Part shown: piece after piece, positions 8,216 through 15,609 of the stretch
Layout of the letters: each line of letters starts with the position of its first letter
Position numbering within the stretch: the stretch's first letter is position 1
NCBI GenBank assembly: GCA_021153185.1
Contig: JAGKTY010000031.1
Coordinates: 1 to 23,170 of the forward strand
DNA: 23,170 nt
DNA from: Lachnospiraceae bacterium
Lineage (GTDB): Bacteria > Bacillota > Clostridia > Lachnospirales > Lachnospiraceae
Reading direction: 5' to 3'
Made by a program: the position numbers and the translations under genes
Notes under the pieces: generated by a model
Seen by the model: only the letters and a program-made list of their open reading frames with translations
The model's database searches: none
Told to the model about the DNA's origin: nothing

Positions 8216-8485
8216 TCTTGGGCGGAGTTTCTTCTTATTTCTGCTCTGTTTTTGCGACCAAGCTATCGCATAACCGCCTTCTTGGGTGCAATTATCTTCT
8301 TGTTTCTTCTTTCTTTTACGCCCAAACTGTTGCATTTCGCTTCTTTTGGGCGCAATTTCTTCTTTTTTCTACCCTGTTTTTGCGCCCATACTATCGCTTC
8401 TCTCTTCTCTTGGGCGCAATTTCTTCTTATTTCTACTCTGTTTTTGCGACCAAACTATCGCATAACCACCTTCTTGGGCGCAAGA
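8216..8485. repeat. Tandem array of 64-bp hairpin repeats (four units plus a partial fifth)
   Basis: The motif TTGGGCG(C)AA recurs with its GGG at 8220, 8284, 8348, 8412 and 8476, an exact 64-base period with no indels. Each unit runs from TTGGGCGCAA through a pyrimidine-rich spacer (TTTCTTCTTATTTCTACTCT) to TTTTTGCGCCCAAACTATCGC. TTGGGCGCAA and TTGCGCCCAA are reverse complements, so each unit can form its own 10-bp-stem hairpin; units differ by point changes, some of which weaken the stem (TTGCGACCAA in units 1 and 4). No stop codons occur in two plus-strand frames, but since 64 is not a multiple of 3 the frame rotates at each unit and coding is unlikely. Function is unknown. Confidence 0.85.
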
Positions 8486-8760
8486 CAAAAGGACGCCCCT
8501 TTAGGATATCTCAATTTAAAGTGGACCACGAACCCCGTCCCCTAGTGCCATTACTTGTTTGATAGCCACTGGATTGCACTTTCCTCTTCTCAGTTGGTAG
8601 GTTTTTCTTTTTTCGTGCTTTCGTTGCAAAAAACATTGCCACAACAGCAGATTCGATGTAAAATTATGCCATGCAATAATTTCAAAACTGCGCGATAAAC
8701 GCATCTGAATTCTTATTCAAATCTTATTTCTGAAATTCTTGCAACTATCCCAATTAACCT
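8486..8760. other. Intergenic stretch without a recognisable gene
   Basis: Between the hairpin array and the leader of the nuclease gene I see no coding region with a ribosome binding site. Short open frames exist on both strands but lack start signals. The sequence turns from pyrimidine-rich on the plus strand to AT-rich. Confidence 0.4.
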
Positions 8761-8800
8761 GCAGGAGTTTTGGAAAAGAGGATACCGGCAAGACTCCTGC
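8761..8800 (+). promoter_or_regulatory. Leader hairpin just upstream of the Rpn-type nuclease gene
   Basis: A perfect 8-bp stem (GCAGGAGT at 8761-8768 and ACTCCTGC at 8793-8800) with a 24-base loop ends about ten bases before the AAAAGGAGG ribosome binding site. There is no T-run, so it is not a terminator. It could affect mRNA stability or translation; I cannot tell which. Confidence 0.45.
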
Positions 8801-8818
8801 CATTCAAAAGGAGGTCTC

Positions 8819-9703
8819 ATGCCAGAAAACAGAGAATTCAAAAGCAGCACCTTTAGTATGCTTATGGACATACCAAAGGAGGCACTCAAAGTGTACAATG
8901 CACTGAACCATTCCAATTACACAGACGAAACAGCACTCATTATGAAAAAGCTTGAGGGCGGCATTTCCCTCAGCATGCGCAACGATGCTTCATTTGTGCT
9001 CTATTCAGACCTGAATATTTATGAGCACCAGTCGACATACAATCCGAACATGCCACTTAGAGGACTGTTTTATTATGCCGAGCTCATTAAGCCGGATGTT
9101 GTTTCAAGAGATCTGTACAGCAGACGAAAGATAAAAATACCGCTACCGCATTTCGTGGTATTTTACAACGGTACCGAAAACAGACCTGCTGTTGAAGTGC
9201 AGCGGTTGTCCGACTTATTTGAAAAACACGTCGACAATCCCGAACTTGAACTGGTGGTCACGATCTATAACATTAACCCCGGTAAAAATGATGCACTGCT
9301 ATCTGCATGCAGCACACTCAAGGAATACACACTCTTTGTTGAAAAGGTGCGTTCCAATGTAACAGAAGGGATTGCGCTTGGGGACGCAATTCACAAAGCC
9401 GTAGATGAATGCATCCGGGAGCACATCTTGGAAGATTTTCTGAGAGAGAACAGAAATGAGGTAGAAAAGTCAATGGCAATCGATATGACATGGGAAGTCC
9501 GCGAAGGTCTGATACGTAAGGAAGAACGTGAAGAGGGACGCTTGGAGGGGCTTATGGAAGGAAAGTCTACCGAAAGAATTCATGCAATTAAAAATTTAAT
9601 ACAAAAAGGCCAAACAAAAGAATTCATTCTAGAACTTGCTTATTCCGAAGAAGAATATGAAACAGCGAAAAAACGCTTTGACAATACGTCACATATATCA
9701 TAA
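8819..9703 (+). CDS. Rpn-family PD-(D/E)XK nuclease (PDDEXK_2, 'putative transposase')
   Basis: The 294-residue protein belongs to the Rpn/PDDEXK_2 group. Its nuclease core reads RNDASFVLYSDLNIYEHQST, with Asp56 as the metal-binding acid and Glu69-x-Gln71 in place of ExK, which is usual for this family. The conserved NPNMPLRGLFYY follows, then LPHFVVFYNG. The C-terminal part is charged and helical (REEREEGRLEGLMEGK), also typical. E. coli Rpn proteins are DNA endonucleases that stimulate RecA-independent recombination and have been linked to phage defence; such genes are multicopy in Lachnospiraceae (family knowledge). An AAAGGAGG site fixes the start. It stands alone between a hairpin repeat array and a tRNA gene, a setting compatible with mobility, but no terminal inverted repeats are visible. 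Confidence 0.88.
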   Translation: MPENREFKSSTFSMLMDIPKEALKVYNALNHSNYTDETALIMKKLEGGISLSMRNDASFVLYSDLNIYEHQSTYNPNMPLRGLFYYAELIKPDVVSRDLYSRRKIKIPLPHFVVFYNGTENRPAVEVQRLSDLFEKHVDNPELELVVTIYNINPGKNDALLSACSTLKEYTLFVEKVRSNVTEGIALGDAIHKAVDECIREHILEDFLRENRNEVEKSMAIDMTWEVREGLIRKEEREEGRLEGLMEGKSTERIHAIKNLIQKGQTKEFILELAYSEEEYETAKKRFDNTSHIS

Positions 9704-9712
9704 GTGTGCTAT

Positions 9713-9864
9713 AGAGCGCGAGACGTTGCTAGGCTCCGGTGGAGCCTGCTTAGCAACGACCGGAGCGGAGCCCTCGAACAACGAGGCACGGATGTGCCTC
9801 GATTACATGAAAAAAGGACATCCTTTCGGATGTCCTTTTTTCATGTAACTGAGAGCGCGAGACG
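9713..9864. repeat. 13-bp direct repeats of the tRNA-Gly 3' end flanking a hairpin cassette
   Basis: AGAGCGCGAGACG occurs at 9713-9725 and again at 9852-9864, where it forms the 3' acceptor end of tRNA-Gly. The 126 bases between the copies are packed with inverted repeats: an arm pair TTGCTA/TAGCAA enclosing GGCTCC/GGAGCC (about 9726-9755), CCTCG-AACAA-CGAGG (about 9773-9787), CGAGGCAC/GTGCCTCG (about 9782-9801), and the 21-bp terminator stem. A duplicated tRNA 3' end is the signature left by site-specific integration, so this may be a remnant attachment site or a small mobile cassette. Confidence 0.5.
9803..9848. terminator. Bidirectional terminator with a 21-bp perfect stem
   Basis: TTACATGAAAAAAGGACATCC (9803-9823) is exactly complementary to 9828-9848 across a TTTC loop. 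The A-run and T-run inside the stem allow termination in both directions, serving the nuclease gene (+) and the tRNA-Gly transcript (-). Confidence 0.85.
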
Positions 9865-9926
9865 GGACTCGAACCCGCGACCCCGACCTTGGCAAGGTCG
9901 TGCTCCACCAACTGAGCCACTCGCGC
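9854..9926 (-). tRNA. tRNA-Gly (anticodon GCC)
   Basis: On the minus strand the 73-nt cloverleaf has the acceptor stem GCGCGAG/CTCGCGC, the D arm GCTC...GAGC, the anticodon stem CGACC/GGTCG around TTGCCAA (anticodon GCC, glycine), and the T arm GCGGG-TTCGAGT-CCCGT. The discriminator base is U, as expected for tRNA-Gly. CCA is not encoded (the next bases are CTC). It has its own promoter upstream and a strong terminator downstream. Confidence 0.96.
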
Positions 9927-9959
9927 ATTTCTGTCCGATTTGTTCACCGGACAAGTAAT

Positions 9960-9988
9960 AATATACTACAGCGAATTTGATTTGTCAA
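9960..9988 (-). promoter_or_regulatory. tRNA-Gly promoter
   Basis: On the minus strand TTGACA (9983-9988), a 17-base spacer and TATATT (9960-9965) lie 34 bases before the first base of the tRNA. Confidence 0.8.
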
Positions 9989-10019
9989 CAACTTTTTTAT
10001 ATTTTTTTGTGTCTATTTT

Positions 10020-10476
10020 TGATGCCCTATTTGTTACATCCAATAACCAACTTCTTCCGAAGATTTTGCGTAAACTGCACATGAAAGAGCGGGCATCCAT
10101 CACATCTGATAAACACCCGCTCTCAATTCGTTTCTTGATCCATTGGACCTTCCTCCATATTCTGTTGTAATCTCTACATCTAACACGTGACACTGATTGT
10201 ATCTGTAATCGGCGCTAATGATATGCACTCTCTTTTCATTCATAGCTTTAAATAACCGTCTTACTATTCTTCATGTACTAGATCACATCTTATCATTTCC
10301 GTTCGTTGCTTCTAAGCTGCTAGCTCCCCATTGGACTTTACCTCCTGTTTGGATTCCGATAGTCATTCTGAAATAAAATTACTTACTCTGGTGGTCCGTC
10401 CTCCTATCTTTAGAATATCTATCTTCTCAACACTGATACTTCGTTCGGTGTGTATCTGTGTTGTTTTTTGTTTGTA
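10020..10476 (-). ncRNA. Candidate structured non-coding RNA or leader, unassigned
   Basis: A near-consensus minus-strand promoter at 10482-10510 drives this stretch, which has no convincing gene. Near the expected 5' end a hairpin forms (10429-10439 with 10452-10462, one mismatch). GATAG...ATTC (10408-10421 region) can pair with GAAT...CTATC (about 10357-10367). Similar blocks recur: GGAGGACGGACC (10404), GGAGGTAAAGTCCAATGG (10345) and GGAGGAAGGTCCAATGG (10156), the last two each followed some 50-57 bases on by GATGTGAT. Near the 3' side AGAGCGGG/CCCGCTCT (about 10087-10122) makes an 8-bp stem followed by TTT. The tiny frames (27 and 47 codons) have no ribosome binding sites. It does not match the conserved cores I know of RNase P RNA, tmRNA or SRP RNA. 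The 3' end is a guess. Confidence 0.4.
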
Positions 10477-10481
10477 ACTAA

Positions 10482-10510
10482 ATAATATAACATGTCCTTT
10501 TAATTGTCAA
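10482..10510 (-). promoter_or_regulatory. Strong minus-strand promoter of the candidate RNA
   Basis: TTGACA (10505-10510), a 17-base spacer and TATTAT (10482-10487) on the minus strand, directed toward the gene-less 10.0-10.48 kb stretch and the tRNA. Confidence 0.7.
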
Positions 10511-10683
10511 TACATTTTTTAAAATATTTTTAATTATTTTTAGAATTGTTTCTATCTCGTATTATTTTCTGACAATTCAAGTTTCATTTTTCTATTATCT
10601 GTTGTTTCAAGCCTCTATTTTGCGATAGAATACACAAGACAATGCAGGCACTTTTACTTCGCAGAAAAACGTTTCTATCAAAT

Positions 10684-10720
10684 GAAAAACCTGCCACGGT
10701 TTCCCATGGCAGGTTTTTTT
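10684..10720 (-). terminator. Terminator of the aspartokinase gene (bidirectional in form)
   Basis: AACCTGCCA (10688-10696) pairs with TGGCAGGTT (10707-10715), extended by A/T pairs to about 12 bp, with T-runs on either strand. It lies 30 bases after the aspartokinase stop. Confidence 0.8.
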
Positions 10721-10749
10721 AACACCCTCGTAAATCTATCCAAAACCAA

Positions 10750-12069
10750 TTATAGCTGAACCTCAACGAAGATTGCATAAATCGCTTTGATAGCCGCTTC
10801 AAAATCTTCATTCTTTACACCGATGATGATATTTAACTCGCTTGAGCCCTGATCGATCATCTTTACGTTGATATTTGCATGTGCAAGTGCAGAGAAAATT
10901 CTTCCTGCAGTACCGCGCGTCGCTTTCATACCACGGCCAACGACTGCAATGAGCGCAAGGTCTGACTCAAGCTCAATCATGTCAGGCTGCAACTCCTTGT
11001 GGAGTCCTGCGAGCACTTCCTGCTCTTTTTGTTCAAACTCTGACTGGTGTACAAACACTGTCATTGTATCGATGCCGGATGGCATGTGCTCGATGGAAAT
11101 ATTGTAGTCTTCAAATACCTGAAGTGCTTTCCGGCAGAATCCGATTTCCGAATTCATCATATCTTTGTCGATGCCAACCGCACAGAATCCCTTTTTACCC
11201 GCAATACCCGTGATGACATATTTTGATTTCTGGCATGTATTTTCTACAATCCATGTACCGCTGTCTTCCGGTGCATTTGTATTTTTGATATTAATCGGAA
11301 TTCCCTCTTTACGAACAGGGAAAATGGCATCCTCATGCAAGACAGAAGCGCCCATGTATGAAAGCTCACGAAGCTCTTTGTACGTGATGATGTCAATTGC
11401 CTGTGGATCGTCTACAATACGCGGATCACATACCATAAAGCCTGATACATCTGTCCAGTTCTCATAGACATCAACTTTGGCTGCTCTTGCCACAATCGAA
11501 CCGGTCACGTCAGAACCACCTCTTGAAAATGTCTTGACTGTTCCGTCCGGGAGTGCACCGTAAAATCCCGGGATAACGGCTTTCTCAATCTTTTTCAGTT
11601 TTTCAGATAAAACGTCATTCGTTTTTTCTGCCATAAAATTACCGTCTTCATCAAAGAAAATAACGGTGGCTGCATCGATGAATTCATATCCCAAATAGTT
11701 TGCCATGATAATACCGTTTAAGTACTCACCACGGCTGGCCGCATAATTCTCGCCTGCTTTCTTTTTGAAATTCACTGCGATTTCATCAAACTCTTTTTCT
11801 AAGGAAAGGTCTAATTTAAGTCCATTGATAATCTCCTGGTATCTCGCTTTGATAAACGCCATATCCTTCGAGAAATCTTTGCCGTCTTTCGCGAGCGCAT
11901 ATGTTGCATAAAGCATATCTGTCACTTTGGTATCTGCGCTGTTTCGTTTGCCCGGTGCAGAAGGAACAACGTAACGTCTCGCCTCATCTGCCTGAATGAT
12001 TTTACCAACCTTCATAAACTGCTCTGCACTTGCAAGAGAGCTTCCACCGAATTTAACTACTTTTTTCAT
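10750..12069 (-). CDS. Aspartate kinase, YclM/ThrD type
   Basis: It phosphorylates L-aspartate to 4-phosphoaspartate, the first committed step toward threonine, methionine and lysine. The 439-residue monofunctional protein opens with VVKFGGSSLAS (4-14), followed by SAPGKRNSADTKVTD and a central SRGGSDVTGSI (about 183-193). The C-terminal third carries the two ACT regulatory segments (GIDTMTVFVHQ; LALIAVVGRGM). It resembles Bacillus subtilis YclM (aspartokinase III), the threonine-linked enzyme, throughout its length rather than the lysine-linked LysC or DapG, which fits its position directly downstream of homoserine dehydrogenase. Feedback inhibition by threonine or lysine is therefore likely but not shown. 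A TAGGAGAT site precedes the start; a 103-base gap with a hairpin separates it from hom. Confidence 0.92.
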   Translation of the reverse strand: MKKVVKFGGSSLASAEQFMKVGKIIQADEARRYVVPSAPGKRNSADTKVTDMLYATYALAKDGKDFSKDMAFIKARYQEIINGLKLDLSLEKEFDEIAVNFKKKAGENYAASRGEYLNGIIMANYLGYEFIDAATVIFFDEDGNFMAEKTNDVLSEKLKKIEKAVIPGFYGALPDGTVKTFSRGGSDVTGSIVARAAKVDVYENWTDVSGFMVCDPRIVDDPQAIDIITYKELRELSYMGASVLHEDAIFPVRKEGIPINIKNTNAPEDSGTWIVENTCQKSKYVITGIAGKKGFCAVGIDKDMMNSEIGFCRKALQVFEDYNISIEHMPSGIDTMTVFVHQSEFEQKEQEVLAGLHKELQPDMIELESDLALIAVVGRGMKATRGTAGRIFSALAHANINVKMIDQGSSELNIIIGVKNEDFEAAIKAIYAIFVEVQL

Positions 12070-12124
12070 CTTAAATCTCCTAACATGAACCGGTTTAGGG
12101 AGCTATCCCCGGAACCATCTTTCT

Positions 12125-12165
12125 ATCATATATTATATTATGTTGATGCCAAAACGTATTTTGGC
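12125..12165 (-). promoter_or_regulatory. Hairpin and possible internal promoter between hom and aspartokinase
   Basis: GCCAAAA-CGTA-TTTTGGC (12148-12165) forms a 7-bp hairpin immediately after the hom stop, with no T-run in the direction of transcription. A minus-strand TTGGCA (12147-12152) and TATGAT (12125-12130) 16 bases apart could be an internal promoter. The hairpin may instead stabilise or process the operon mRNA. The gap is too short for a lysine riboswitch. Confidence 0.35.
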
Positions 12166-12172
12166 AATCTTT

Positions 12173-13375
12173 TTAATTCTCAAAACGGATTCTGCTTACA
12201 ACACTTCCAAGTGCCTCTGCTTTGCTTGCAAATTCCTTTTCGCTCATAACCTCTGTCACAAAGCCCATCTCTCCGTCGATGCCTGCATCAACAGCCTCGA
12301 CTTTGCCGAATACGCTTTCAATCTGCGACAGTTCACTCTTTGCACGGACAAAGAAGTGTCTCTTATCATTTTCCATCTGACCAAGAGATAAATCTCCTTC
12401 ATTCCATGTACATGGAATAAGCTGGCCCTGCTTCATCGCACATTCAATCACATCGGCAACAACTGCGCTGGCAGTCGGAAGCTTTCCTGCTCCGGCGCCG
12501 TAGTACATTGTATCGCCAAGTGTGTTTCCTGTTACAAGGATGGCATTCATGACATCATTTACGCTGTATAAAGGACTATCATTTTTCAACATAAACGGAG
12601 AAACCATTGCATAATAGTTGCCATCAACCTCCTGGCTCATACCGAGAAGTTTAATTGTAGCACCAAGCTTCTTGGCATATGCAAAATCTTCTACTGTAAT
12701 CTTGGTAATTCCTTCTGTGTATACATCCTTGTAATTGACTGTGTTGCCATACGCAAGGGAAGAAAGGATGGCAATCTTACGGCATGCATCATGTCCTTCC
12801 ACGTCAGCCTCCGGATTTGCTTCTGCATATCCGAGCGCCTGTGCATCCTTCAGCACTGCGTCAAAGTCTGCGCCTTCCTTTTCCATTCTTGTCAAGATAT
12901 AGTTTGTTGTACCGTTTAAGATACCTTTGATGGCAACAATCTTCTCCTGAAGAAGCGCTGTCTGAAGCGGACGGATGATTGGAATACCACCGCCGCAGCT
13001 TGCCTCAAACAGGTAATTACAGCCATTATCTCTGGCAAGCTTCATAAGCTTTGGACCGTACTCTGCCACCATTGCTTTGTTTGGTGTACAGACATTTTTA
13101 CCCTTTTCAAGTGCCATCTTTGTAAACTGGTATGCAGCACCGATACCACCCATCGCCTCACATACAATGGATACCTCCGGATCATTCATAATCACATCCA
13201 CATCATGAACGATCAAATCCTCATACGGATCTCCCGGGAACTCTCTTAAATCCAACACATATTTGACATCAATTTTCTCACCGACACGTTTCTCGATGAG
13301 CTCCTGATTTGTTTTTAACACCTCTACGATACCACTTCCTACTGTACCGTATCCTAACACTGCTACTTTTACCAT
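12173..13375 (-). CDS. hom: Homoserine dehydrogenase
   Basis: It reduces aspartate-4-semialdehyde to homoserine with NAD(P)H, the branch point toward threonine and methionine. The 400-residue protein starts with the Rossmann motif VAVLGYGTVGSGI (4-16). It then shows CTPNKAMVAEYG, the catalytic-domain EASCGGGIPIIRPLQ (about 144-158), and GILNGTTNYILTRM, all hallmarks of the family. The final 70 residues (HFFVRAKSELSQIESVFGKV onward) form an ACT-like regulatory domain, so the enzyme is probably feedback-controlled. The PheB-like ACT protein ends 4 bases upstream, and the aspartokinase follows, so the three form a threonine-pathway operon. Confidence 0.95.
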   Translation of the reverse strand: MVKVAVLGYGTVGSGIVEVLKTNQELIEKRVGEKIDVKYVLDLREFPGDPYEDLIVHDVDVIMNDPEVSIVCEAMGGIGAAYQFTKMALEKGKNVCTPNKAMVAEYGPKLMKLARDNGCNYLFEASCGGGIPIIRPLQTALLQEKIVAIKGILNGTTNYILTRMEKEGADFDAVLKDAQALGYAEANPEADVEGHDACRKIAILSSLAYGNTVNYKDVYTEGITKITVEDFAYAKKLGATIKLLGMSQEVDGNYYAMVSPFMLKNDSPLYSVNDVMNAILVTGNTLGDTMYYGAGAGKLPTASAVVADVIECAMKQGQLIPCTWNEGDLSLGQMENDKRHFFVRAKSELSQIESVFGKVEAVDAGIDGEMGFVTEVMSEKEFASKAEALGSVVSRIRFEN

Positions 13376-13379
13376 GTCT

Positions 13380-13823
13380 TTACTCCTTAGCTAATATTTT
13401 TACACTGTGAACACCCATCCTGTGTTCGATTCCCTCTATCATCTCAGAAATGTTACCGGTCGATGCAAGAATCTGCACGCTGAGACTTAGAGATGCCACT
13501 CCATTGATTGGGATACTCTGATGAATGGTAAGAATGTTGGCATGATACTCAGCAACACATTTCAGCACCTCAGATAAAAGTCCGGGCTCATCATCCATCT
13601 GGACGGCAAACGTAAGTGTCGTCCCTTCCGTCGTATCATGAAATGGAAAAATATCTTCTTTATATTTGTAGAAAGAACTTCGACTGATGCCTACCCGGTC
13701 AACTGCCTCCTGTACAGAAATCACTTTGTCGGATTCGATTAACCGCTTGGCTTCCACAACCTTCAAAAGCACCTCTGGCAAAGCTCTTTGCTTCACAACG
13801 AAATAACCGCCTTCTGCTTTCAT
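13380..13823 (-). CDS. PheB-like ACT-domain protein
   Basis: A small regulator-like protein of 147 residues when started at the ATG at 13823, equal to B. subtilis PheB. It shows FVVKQRALPEVLLKVVEAKRL at its start, an HTH-like segment ISVQEAVDRVGISRSSFYKYKED, and a C-terminal ACT domain (LTFAVQMDDEPGLLSEVLKCVAEYHANI). ACT domains bind amino acids. Proteins of this family next to hom are presumed to sense threonine or a related amino acid, but the molecular role is not settled. I chose the ATG at 13823 over the upstream ATG at 13871 because only it has a ribosome binding site (CAGGAGAGATGC) and because it matches the family length. It is first in the operon, 4 bases before hom. Confidence 0.85.
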   Translation of the reverse strand: MKAEGGYFVVKQRALPEVLLKVVEAKRLIESDKVISVQEAVDRVGISRSSFYKYKEDIFPFHDTTEGTTLTFAVQMDDEPGLLSEVLKCVAEYHANILTIHQSIPINGVASLSLSVQILASTGNISEMIEGIEHRMGVHSVKILAKE

Positions 13824-13901
13824 GCATCTCTCCTGTTTTTCTATCGCGGACATTGTCTTTTCAGTCCGCATAAGACGGACACTTGTGTGTCGACGAAAGA
13901 T

Positions 13902-13930
13902 AGTTTAGCATAATAAACAATTTAATGCAA
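13902..13930 (-). promoter_or_regulatory. Promoter of the pheB-hom-aspartokinase operon
   Basis: On the minus strand TTGCAT (13925-13930), a 17-base spacer and an extended -10, TGCTAAACT (TAAACT at 13902-13907), about 80 bases before the chosen start. Confidence 0.6.
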
Positions 13931-14051
13931 GGGAAATTGTCTAAAAACACAATATTTTTTTATTTCCTGTGATTATGTGCAAAATAATACAACATGACCT
14001 ATTTCTTTGTGCCCGTTTTGCACCGGATATGGCGGCATTTTCCGGATTATG

Positions 14052-14087
14052 AAAAAAGCCCTCTCTACACATCCAGGTAGAAAGGGC
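14052..14087 (-). terminator. glyA terminator
   Basis: On the minus strand an 11-bp stem (14077-14087 with 14058-14068, one G-U pair) is followed by six T (14052-14057), 30 bases after the glyA stop. Confidence 0.85.
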
Positions 14088-14116
14088 CTATATTCGTTAT
14101 CGCTCTGAATCGTTCA

Positions 14117-15355
14117 TTAGATAAGCGGATACTTATCTGTCAGTGTCTTAACGATTGCTGCTGCATCAGCAACCTTCTCCTCGCCACCTTTGATGACAAG
14201 TGCAATTGCTTCTGCAATCTGATCCATATCGTCTGTATTCATGCCACGGCTTGTGACAGCTGCTGTACCAAGTCTGATACCACTTGTGACAAATGGTGAT
14301 TTTGGATCGTTTGGAATCGTATTCTTATTGGCAGTAATATGTGCTGCATCAAGTAACTTCTCTACTGCTTTACCAGTTAAATCGTATGGTGTCAGATCAA
14401 CAAGCATTAAATGGTTGTCTGTTCCGCCTGAAACAATCTTGATATCGCGTTTCTGAAGTCCTTTGCACAGTGCCTGTGCGTTGTCAATGATTCCCTGCTG
14501 ATATACTTTGTAATCATCAGAAAGTGCCTCTTTAAAGCAAACTGCTTTGGCTGCAATGACGTGCATAAGCGGACCGCCCTGGATACCCGGGAAGATTGCT
14601 TTGTTGAAGTTGTATTTCTCTGCTGCCTCATTGCTGCACAAAATCATACCGCCTCGTGGTCCGCGAAGTGTTTTGTGTGTAGTGGTCGTCGTAACGTCTG
14701 CATATGGAATCGGGCTTGGATGAAGACCTGCTGCAACAAGACCTGCGATATGTGCCATATCGACCATCAGTACTGCGCCAACTTCATCACAGATTTCTCT
14801 GAATTTCTTAAAGTCAATCGTACGGGCATAAGCAGATGCACCGGCGATAATCATTTTTGGTTTGCACTCTTTGGCGATGCGGAGTACTTCGTCATAATCG
14901 ATGAAGCCTTCATCATTGACACCGTAAGGAACACAGTTAAAGTATTTACCTGACATATTAACCGGTGAACCGTGAGAAAGATGTCCGCCGTGATCAAGGT
15001 TCATACCCATATATGTATCACCAGGCTCAAGCACTGCAAAGAATACTGCCATATTGGCCTGCGCGCCTGAATGAGGCTGCACATTGGCATATTCGCATCC
15101 GAATAATTCCTTTGCACGGTCTCTCGCCAAATCTTCTACAACATCCACACAATCGCATCCGCCATAATAACGTTTTCCGGGATAGCCTTCTGCGTATTTG
15201 TTTGTCAGCGGGCTTCCCATTGCTGCCATCACTGCCTTGCTTACCCAGTTCTCCGAAGCAATCAGCTCGATGTGGCTATTTTGTCTGTTCTGTTCATCAA
15301 CGATTGCCTGTGCGATTTCAGGATCAACGTTTCTTACTTCATCAAGTGAATACAT
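14117..15355 (-). CDS. glyA: Serine hydroxymethyltransferase
   Basis: It interconverts serine plus tetrahydrofolate and glycine plus 5,10-methylene-tetrahydrofolate, supplying one-carbon units in the cytoplasm. The 412-residue protein matches the bacterial PLP-dependent family over its length. It has IELIASENWVS at its start, NKYAEGYPGKRYYGGC, the PLP-contacting VLMVDMAHIAGLVAAG, and the Schiff-base lysine in TTTTHKTLRGPRGGM (about residue 224-238). A GGAGG site 7 bases upstream fixes the start. It is transcribed alone, with a TATAAT box at 15409-15414 and its own terminator. A small GTGCC-ATGT-GGCAC hairpin (15389-15402) sits in the 5' leader. No glycine or THF riboswitch is visible upstream. 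Confidence 0.97.
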   Translation of the reverse strand: MYSLDEVRNVDPEIAQAIVDEQNRQNSHIELIASENWVSKAVMAAMGSPLTNKYAEGYPGKRYYGGCDCVDVVEDLARDRAKELFGCEYANVQPHSGAQANMAVFFAVLEPGDTYMGMNLDHGGHLSHGSPVNMSGKYFNCVPYGVNDEGFIDYDEVLRIAKECKPKMIIAGASAYARTIDFKKFREICDEVGAVLMVDMAHIAGLVAAGLHPSPIPYADVTTTTTHKTLRGPRGGMILCSNEAAEKYNFNKAIFPGIQGGPLMHVIAAKAVCFKEALSDDYKVYQQGIIDNAQALCKGLQKRDIKIVSGGTDNHLMLVDLTPYDLTGKAVEKLLDAAHITANKNTIPNDPKSPFVTSGIRLGTAAVTSRGMNTDDMDQIAEAIALVIKGGEEKVADAAAIVKTLTDKYPLI

Positions 15356-15408
15356 ATCTTACCTCCAATAGATGTTTATTTTCACGTCGTGCCATGTGGC
15401 ACCTATTC

Positions 15409-15414
15409 ATTATA
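15409..15414 (-). promoter_or_regulatory. glyA -10 box
   Basis: Perfect TATAAT on the minus strand, 54 bases before the start codon. The -35 position (CTTTTT) is poor. Confidence 0.45.
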
Positions 15415-15475
15415 CTAAACTAATCACTCCAAAAAAGCAACAAACATCTTTTGTGTAACTGCCCAACATTTACGG

Positions 15476-15503
15476 TTGTCATTCACTCAAAATATGGTAG
15501 ACT
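15476..15503 (+). promoter_or_regulatory. Promoter of the lipid kinase gene
   Basis: TTGTCA (15476-15481), a 16-base spacer and TAGACT (15498-15503). The transcribed leader holds a hairpin, TTGATGC (15535-15541) with GCATCAA (15561-15567) and an inner TGCC/GGCA. Confidence 0.5.
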
Positions 15504-15609
15504 AAAACTATGTTGCAAGCTATGTCGAATATTGTTGATGCCTGCCGATACCTTTGGCATGCATCAATACCACGCGACATGGAAACGATTCTAACAATTG
15601 GAGCAAATC

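Noticed and set aside
8216..8485. CRISPR array
   Set aside because: Whole 64-bp units repeat, including the putative spacer part. There are no unique spacers and no cas genes nearby.
8218..8562. 114- and 97-codon plus-strand open frames across the hairpin array
   Set aside because: They are translations of the 64-bp repeat, whose length rotates the frame at each unit. They have no ribosome binding site and a low-complexity aromatic/leucine composition.
10141..10350. RNase P RNA, suggested by GGAGGTAAAGTCC resembling GAGGAAAGTCC
   Set aside because: The other conserved RNase P parts (for example the GCGGTAAACCCC region and ACAGAA) are not found in the surrounding sequence.
10100..10366. Two small minus-strand proteins of 27 and 47 codons (10283-10366 and 10100-10243)
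   Set aside because: Neither start has a ribosome binding site and neither resembles a known protein. The region looks structured rather than coding.
12070..12172. Lysine or other riboswitch before aspartokinase
   Set aside because: The gap is only 103 bases and contains the stop-proximal hairpin. A lysine riboswitch needs about 170 or more bases with a characteristic core that is absent.
15598..15609. TTG start for the lipid kinase
   Set aside because: The GGAG at 15600-15603 overlaps this start and is correctly spaced only for the ATG at 15610.
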